Positions 42,904 through 46,224 of a stretch of 46,224 bases of DNA are shown here, one piece after another. Origin of the DNA: an uncultured Rhodoplanes sp. (GTDB lineage Bacteria; Pseudomonadota; Alphaproteobacteria; Rhizobiales; Xanthobacteraceae). The first letter of the stretch is position 1; every line of letters starts with the position of its first letter. Below the pieces are notes generated by a model. The model did not search any database and was not told the DNA's origin. It saw nothing but the letters and a program-made list of their open reading frames with translations. The stretch is from NCBI GenBank assembly GCA_936924235.1, contig CAKZHN010000523.1:1-46224 (forward strand), read 5' to 3'. Both the position numbers and the translations under genes were made by a program.

Positions 42904-43725
42904 TCACCGCTCCCAGACCCGCACCACGGCTTCGCCGTCGCCCTTCCACTGGATCGACCGGCAATCCGCTGCGAGCTCGCCGCGCAGGCCTGCGCGCGCC
43001 TTGGTGTCGCGGTCGAGCATATAGATCCTGTCCTGGTCGTACTCGGCCGATTGCGTCGCGCTCTCCGGCTTCTCGGCCTTCAGCGGATCGCGCGGCTCGG
43101 TGAGGTTGATCTTGTTGCCGCCGGCGGCGCGGTCCGGCGTGATGTGCGCGATGGTGCGGGCGTTCGGCTGCGGATAATCGCGGATGAACCAGAGGCCGAT
43201 GATGTCGCTCGGCCAGCATTTGAAGGTCGTACCGTCGCCCGGCAGGATTCCGTAGGTGATGCCGTCGCGGCCGTCCTTGCCGTTCTGACCGTCCTTGCCG
43301 TTGGTGCCGTCTTTGCCGTTGGTACCGTCTTTTCCGTTCGAGCCGTTCACGCCGTCCTTGCCGTCTTTGCCATCCTTGGCAGCGGCCACGGTCTGCGGCA
43401 GGCAGCCCGTCACCAGGAGATCCTTCACCTCTTCGGTTTCGACCTTCAGGTCGATCTTGCAGGTCTCGGGCAGGTAGGACAGCGAGAAGGCGAACTTGCG
43501 TGTCGGCAGGCTCGCGGTCTTGTCGCCGGAGTTCACCAGGATGACCACCTGATTGGGCTTGGCGGTCCGGCCGGAGATCACCAGGCGTCCGCCGGTGATC
43601 TCGAGCTGCTCGATCTGCAGCTGCGCGCCCGCCCGCTCGCGGTCGCGCTCCCGCCGCGGCGCCGCGGTGGCCTGCGTGGCGATGATCGCAACAGCCAGTC
43701 CCGCAAGCACGCTGACTTTGAGCAT
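42904..43725 (-). CDS. secreted protein with collagen-like Gly-X-Y repeat
   Basis: A 273-residue exported protein. A signal peptide lies at 1-22 (VSVLAGLAVAIIATQATA). Residues 35-110 look like a small beta domain, with C89 and C108 possibly paired. Twelve uninterrupted Gly-X-Y triplets follow at 119-154 (units GKDGTN, GKDGQN, GKDGVN), then a C-terminal domain of about 115 residues with two more Cys. Asp in the third position and Lys in the second are typical of bacterial collagens, which are stabilised by charge rather than hydroxyproline. It probably trimerises at the cell surface or in the periplasm (inference). The flanking domains match no family I recognise. Confidence 0.85.
   Translation of the reverse strand: MLKVSVLAGLAVAIIATQATAAPRRERDRERAGAQLQIEQLEITGGRLVISGRTAKPNQVVILVNSGDKTASLPTRKFAFSLSYLPETCKIDLKVETEEVKDLLVTGCLPQTVAAAKDGKDGKDGVNGSNGKDGTNGKDGTNGKDGQNGKDGRDGITYGILPGDGTTFKCWPSDIIGLWFIRDYPQPNARTIAHITPDRAAGGNKINLTEPRDPLKAEKPESATQSAEYDQDRIYMLDRDTKARAGLRGELAADCRSIQWKGDGEAVVRVWER
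43264..43371 (-). repeat. coding tandem repeat of the collagen-like segment
   Basis: Twelve Gly-X-Y triplets are encoded here. In the middle the DNA repeats with an 18-base period corresponding to the six residues GKDGTN, with only synonymous changes between units (ggtaccgtc against ggtgccgtc). Copy number could vary by slippage. Confidence 0.8.
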
Positions 43726-43736
43726 GATCGCCCTCC

Positions 43737-45134
43737 TTACGCGGCGCGTTCGCTGTGCGCCGGCTGGGCCGTGCCCCGCAGCAGATCCATCAGCTTGCGC
43801 GCCGACGGCAGCTCTTCAAGCCGCGCGACGGTCGCGATCACTTCCTCGGCATGCGCGTCGGTCAGCACGCCCTTGGCATAGGTCCGGAACTTATCCTCGA
43901 TCTGCGCGCGCGTCAGCGGATTTTCGAACGAGCCGCGCGGATGCTCGCAGAACGACTTGAGCGTTGCACCGTCCGCCATCTCGATCTCGACGGCGCAGTT
44001 GTTGCCCTTGATCGCCGGGTCGGGCCGCACCTCGATCAGCTCCTTCGCGGCGCGCCGCAGCATCGGATCGTCGTAACGCTGCGGCTCGAACTGCGTCAGC
44101 GTCAGCGCGCGGTCGTGCAGGATCGCGGCGGCGACGTAGTGCGCCGAGATCAGCGCGTCGAACTTAGCCTTGTAGTCGGCGAGCTTGCCGTGCAGGTCGT
44201 AGACGGTCTGGCTGAGCGAGACGCGCACCTTTTTGATCTTGTCGAAGGCAGGCTGATGCTTCTCCACGAGATCGAACAACGCGGTGTTCATGGTCTGCGT
44301 CGACGACGCCGATGGCCACAGCCGCAGCGCGATCTGCTCGAACTCCCAGCGCTTGCCGAGCTCGCCGAGCGCGAGCTCAGGCTTGCCGCCATTGGCGTAG
44401 CTGACAAACAGGCCGCCATCCTTCGCGGTGAGGAATTCCTTGGTGGCGACGAACTTCTGCTCGGCGAGCAGCGCCGCCATCAATCCGGACAGCGCGCCGC
44501 GACACTGGTGGAATTTCACCGTCGGCGTGCCCCAGGCCGCAAAGGTGCCTGCCGACTGGCTGCCTGCGAGGCCAAACGCGCGCGCCATGGTCTCGGCGTC
44601 GAAGCCGCGCAGCCGCCCGACGGCCGCGGCTGAGCCGAACGGACCGAACACGCCGGGCCCATGCCAGCCGCGGCTCCGGAACACCGGATAGTCGGTGCCG
44701 AGCCCGATCCGCGTCATCGTCTCCATGCCGGCGATCAATGCGACCAGAAGATCGCGGCCCGACTTGTTGTCGCGCTCGGCGATGGCGAGTGCCGGCGGCA
44801 TCACCTCGGGCGTGATGTGCGTGAGCGTCGCGCGGTGCGTGTCGCACATCGTCACCGCTGTGATCAAAAAGCCATTCAGCATGGTCGCGCCTGCGAGCGA
44901 CAGCCGGTCGCGGCCGATCACGCTGCTCTCGTGCGACTGCGCCAGCGCGGAGGCGAGTGCTGCGACCTGGTCGGTTTCGTCGCCGTGCTTGCCGGCGACC
45001 GCGCAGGCCAGCGCGTCGAGCAGGAGGTTCTTGCACTGCTCGCGGGCGCGCTCCGGCACGTCGTCGTACTTCAGGCCGGCCGCGAACTGCGCCAGAGCGC
45101 CAGTCGCTTCAATTTGGGTCGCTTCTCCCGACAT
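43737..45134 (-). CDS. MmgE/PrpD-family protein
   Basis: A 465-residue cytoplasmic protein of the 2-methylcitrate dehydratase/aconitate decarboxylase superfamily. Family marks are ALAQFAAGLKYDDVPERAREQCKNLLLDALACAVAG at the start, ATMLNGFLITAVTMCDTHRATLTHITPEVMPPALAIAE, GWHGPGVFGPFGSAAAVGRLRGFD, FGLAGSQSAGTFAAWG and KRWEFEQIALRLWPSASSTQ. Members dehydrate methylcitrate or decarboxylate or epimerise related acids; without prpB or prpC nearby the substrate cannot be fixed. ATG 45134 has a gggagg ribosome site; the frame is open to 45173. It is the first gene of a three-gene group with the collagen-like and GNAT genes. Confidence 0.93.
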   Translation of the reverse strand: MSGEATQIEATGALAQFAAGLKYDDVPERAREQCKNLLLDALACAVAGKHGDETDQVAALASALAQSHESSVIGRDRLSLAGATMLNGFLITAVTMCDTHRATLTHITPEVMPPALAIAERDNKSGRDLLVALIAGMETMTRIGLGTDYPVFRSRGWHGPGVFGPFGSAAAVGRLRGFDAETMARAFGLAGSQSAGTFAAWGTPTVKFHQCRGALSGLMAALLAEQKFVATKEFLTAKDGGLFVSYANGGKPELALGELGKRWEFEQIALRLWPSASSTQTMNTALFDLVEKHQPAFDKIKKVRVSLSQTVYDLHGKLADYKAKFDALISAHYVAAAILHDRALTLTQFEPQRYDDPMLRRAAKELIEVRPDPAIKGNNCAVEIEMADGATLKSFCEHPRGSFENPLTRAQIEDKFRTYAKGVLTDAHAEEVIATVARLEELPSARKLMDLLRGTAQPAHSERAA

Positions 45135-45448
45135 TTTCACTGCCTCCCACTCACAAGAACGGCGCCGCCGCACGTCCTGCCCGCCACCGTAGCGGCATCG
45201 TCGATCCGGTTGAAGCGCGGCCCGGAGCCGCTGTTGAAACCGCTGTCAAATCAAAGCGGTATTTGCTTCATCGCCGTTAACCATAACAAAAAGGAAATGC
45301 CGGTTGCCGGCTGTTTAACCTTGCGGTGAGGCCACCTGCTGTGAAGAATTTGTGTTCGGAAGCTCACTCAAGAAACGTCCATTTCCCGCGTGCGGCGGCT
45401 CAGGAAATAGGAGGAAGCAGAGAAAACCAGTTGGGATTGGGAAGTATC
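45135..45448. other. 314-base divergent intergenic region
   Basis: It lies between the PrpD-like and CHAP genes and must hold both promoters. Visible are gttaacc near 45276, tttaacc near 45314 and a small hairpin gccgg-ttg-ccggc near 45299. No small gene is supported, although the CHAP frame is open to 45326. Confidence 0.5.
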
Positions 45449-45997
45449 ATGAAGCGCATCGTTCAGACGCTCCTCGTCTTGATCGCCACCACCGCCGTCT
45501 GCTCGCCCGCCTTTGCGGCCGGCGAAAAGAAAGACCAGCGGTTTCAGCTGAGCGCGATCGAAGCTCCGACACAGCGTAACACCACGGCGGTCACCGCGCC
45601 GCCCGTCGTCACCGACAAGAAAGCCTCGGTCTTCGCCATCGGCCTCGAAGCGCTGAAATGGGTCGGTGCGACCTCGCGGCAGGTCGGCGTGCCGTATCCG
45701 GATCTGTGGTGCGCCGATTTCGTCAACTTCGTGCTGCGCCGGTCGGGTTACCCCACAACCAATTCGCGCGCTGCGAAATCGTTCCTCGACTACGGCAAGC
45801 GCATCGACAGCCCGCGCGTCGGCGCGATCGTGGTGCTGAGGCGCGGCGCGAACAACGGCCATGTCGGCATCGTGCGCGGCACCGACGGCGCCGGCAACAT
45901 CATCGTCATCTCGGGCAACCACGGCAACAAGGTCTGGGAGAGCCCGTATCCGAAGGATCGCGTGCTGGGCTACGTCATCCCGCCGGAATCCAATTAA
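45449..45997 (+). CDS. secreted CHAP-domain protein (TIGR02594-like)
   Basis: A 182-residue exported protein. The signal peptide is at 1-24 (IVQTLLVLIATTAVCSPAFAA). A linker of about 35 residues follows, then the CHAP fold: DLWCADFVNFVLRRSGY with catalytic Cys 88, SPRVGAIVVLRRGANNGHVGIVRG with His 138, and a final IIVISGNHGNKVWESPYP. Such enzymes cleave peptide bonds in peptidoglycan (endopeptidase or amidase). ATG 45449 is chosen because the signal begins there, with gggaag upstream. It is monocistronic, with a strong terminator after it. Confidence 0.93.
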   Translation: MKRIVQTLLVLIATTAVCSPAFAAGEKKDQRFQLSAIEAPTQRNTTAVTAPPVVTDKKASVFAIGLEALKWVGATSRQVGVPYPDLWCADFVNFVLRRSGYPTTNSRAAKSFLDYGKRIDSPRVGAIVVLRRGANNGHVGIVRGTDGAGNIIVISGNHGNKVWESPYPKDRVLGYVIPPESN

Positions 45998-46016
45998 GCC
46001 AGGCACCAAGCCTTGG

Positions 46017-46049
46017 CGCCGGCCGCACAGTGCGGCCGGCGTTTTTTTT
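46017..46049 (+). terminator. strong rho-independent terminator of the CHAP gene
   Basis: A perfect 11-base stem, cgccggccgca (46017-46027) and tgcggccggcg (46031-46041), with loop cag, followed by eight T. It lies 19 bases after the CHAP stop. Confidence 0.95.
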
Positions 46050-46224
46050 GCGCAGTTGAATCGTCACGGGCGGTTTGTCCCTCCCCTCGCGGGGAGAGAT
46101 GGCCGTGCTGCACGAGCGCGATTTCCATTTCCAGCTTCCGTTGTGATTGCTGGAGCCAACGCTCCGCTTGGCCGGGGCTTTGTTTTTCGGACGCCCGGCT
46201 GCGCCCGTCTCCCTGTTTTCCTTC
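46050..46224. other. end of window, no gene seen
   Basis: A cccctcgcgggg palindrome near 46083 resembles the window start. No open frame is convincing. Confidence 0.5.

Noticed and set aside
43264..43371. Short regular repeats considered as a CRISPR array
   Set aside because: The repeat is in frame, 18 bases long, without unique spacers, and encodes Gly-X-Y triplets.
45276..45318. TTAACC motifs upstream of the CHAP gene considered as a CtrA site
   Set aside because: The half-sites are not spaced by seven bases.

Overview
The window is GC-rich chromosomal DNA from an alphaproteobacterium, most likely of the order Hyphomicrobiales (Bradyrhizobium, Pseudolabrys or Rhodoplanes-like). The taxon is inferred from gene content: a ~1,620-residue NAD-type glutamate dehydrogenase, a mitofilin-family gene and hemY behind hemC-hemD, an SDHAF4 homologue, several stand-alone Bug-type solute receptors, a CtrA-type TTAA-N7-TTAA box, and many short dispersed palindromes built on gccgggcttgacccggc. 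No genus can be fixed without a search.

Region by region: (1) 81-826 holds a prolyl-tRNA editing protein and an intact tRNA-Gly(GCC). (2) 1077-6522 is the accessory part. A Tad-type vWA protein, a two-gene phosphoribosyltransferase plus SLOG-like cassette, and a helicase plus zinc-knuckle pair lie behind the tRNA-Gly. Degenerate tRNA-Gly copies at 2553-2622 and 4122-4195 split the first part into two tRNA-bounded cassettes. The DNA from about 2.7 to 4.0 kb is visibly richer in A+T than the rest. This is the best candidate for an undescribed system. (3) 6710-16872 carries metabolic and transport genes: an amidohydrolase, a Bug receptor, mscL, a four-gene operon (NMT1-like binding protein, enolase-superfamily dehydratase, alpha/beta hydrolase, gamma-glutamyltranspeptidase), a divergent Bug receptor and an AhpD-like protein. 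(4) 16953-32543 is mostly housekeeping: NAD-glutamate dehydrogenase, a GIY-YIG protein, the rsmB-heparinase-purH operon, an SDHAF4-like gene, a thermonuclease, an L,D-transpeptidase with a CtrA-type box, acetyl-CoA synthetase, a third Bug receptor and a DUF1761 membrane protein. (5) 32627-46224 has an M20-type hydrolase, the tsaD-gpsA-L,D-transpeptidase-EVE operon, the divergent hemC-hemD-mitofilin-hemY operon, tRNA-Thr(CGT), an operon of MmgE/PrpD, a collagen-like secreted protein and a GNAT enzyme, and a secreted CHAP hydrolase with a strong terminator.

How the genes work together: hemC and hemD are consecutive steps of tetrapyrrole synthesis. tsaD and rsmB act on tRNA and rRNA, and the prolyl-tRNA editing protein acts on aminoacyl-tRNA. 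The two L,D-transpeptidases and the CHAP protein are envelope enzymes. The accessory region combines a PRPP-binding fold, a nucleotide-sensor-like Rossmann fold, a DNA helicase with an excisionase-like DNA-binding head and a zinc-knuckle partner. Its components resemble those of nucleotide-centred conflict systems, but that role is an inference.
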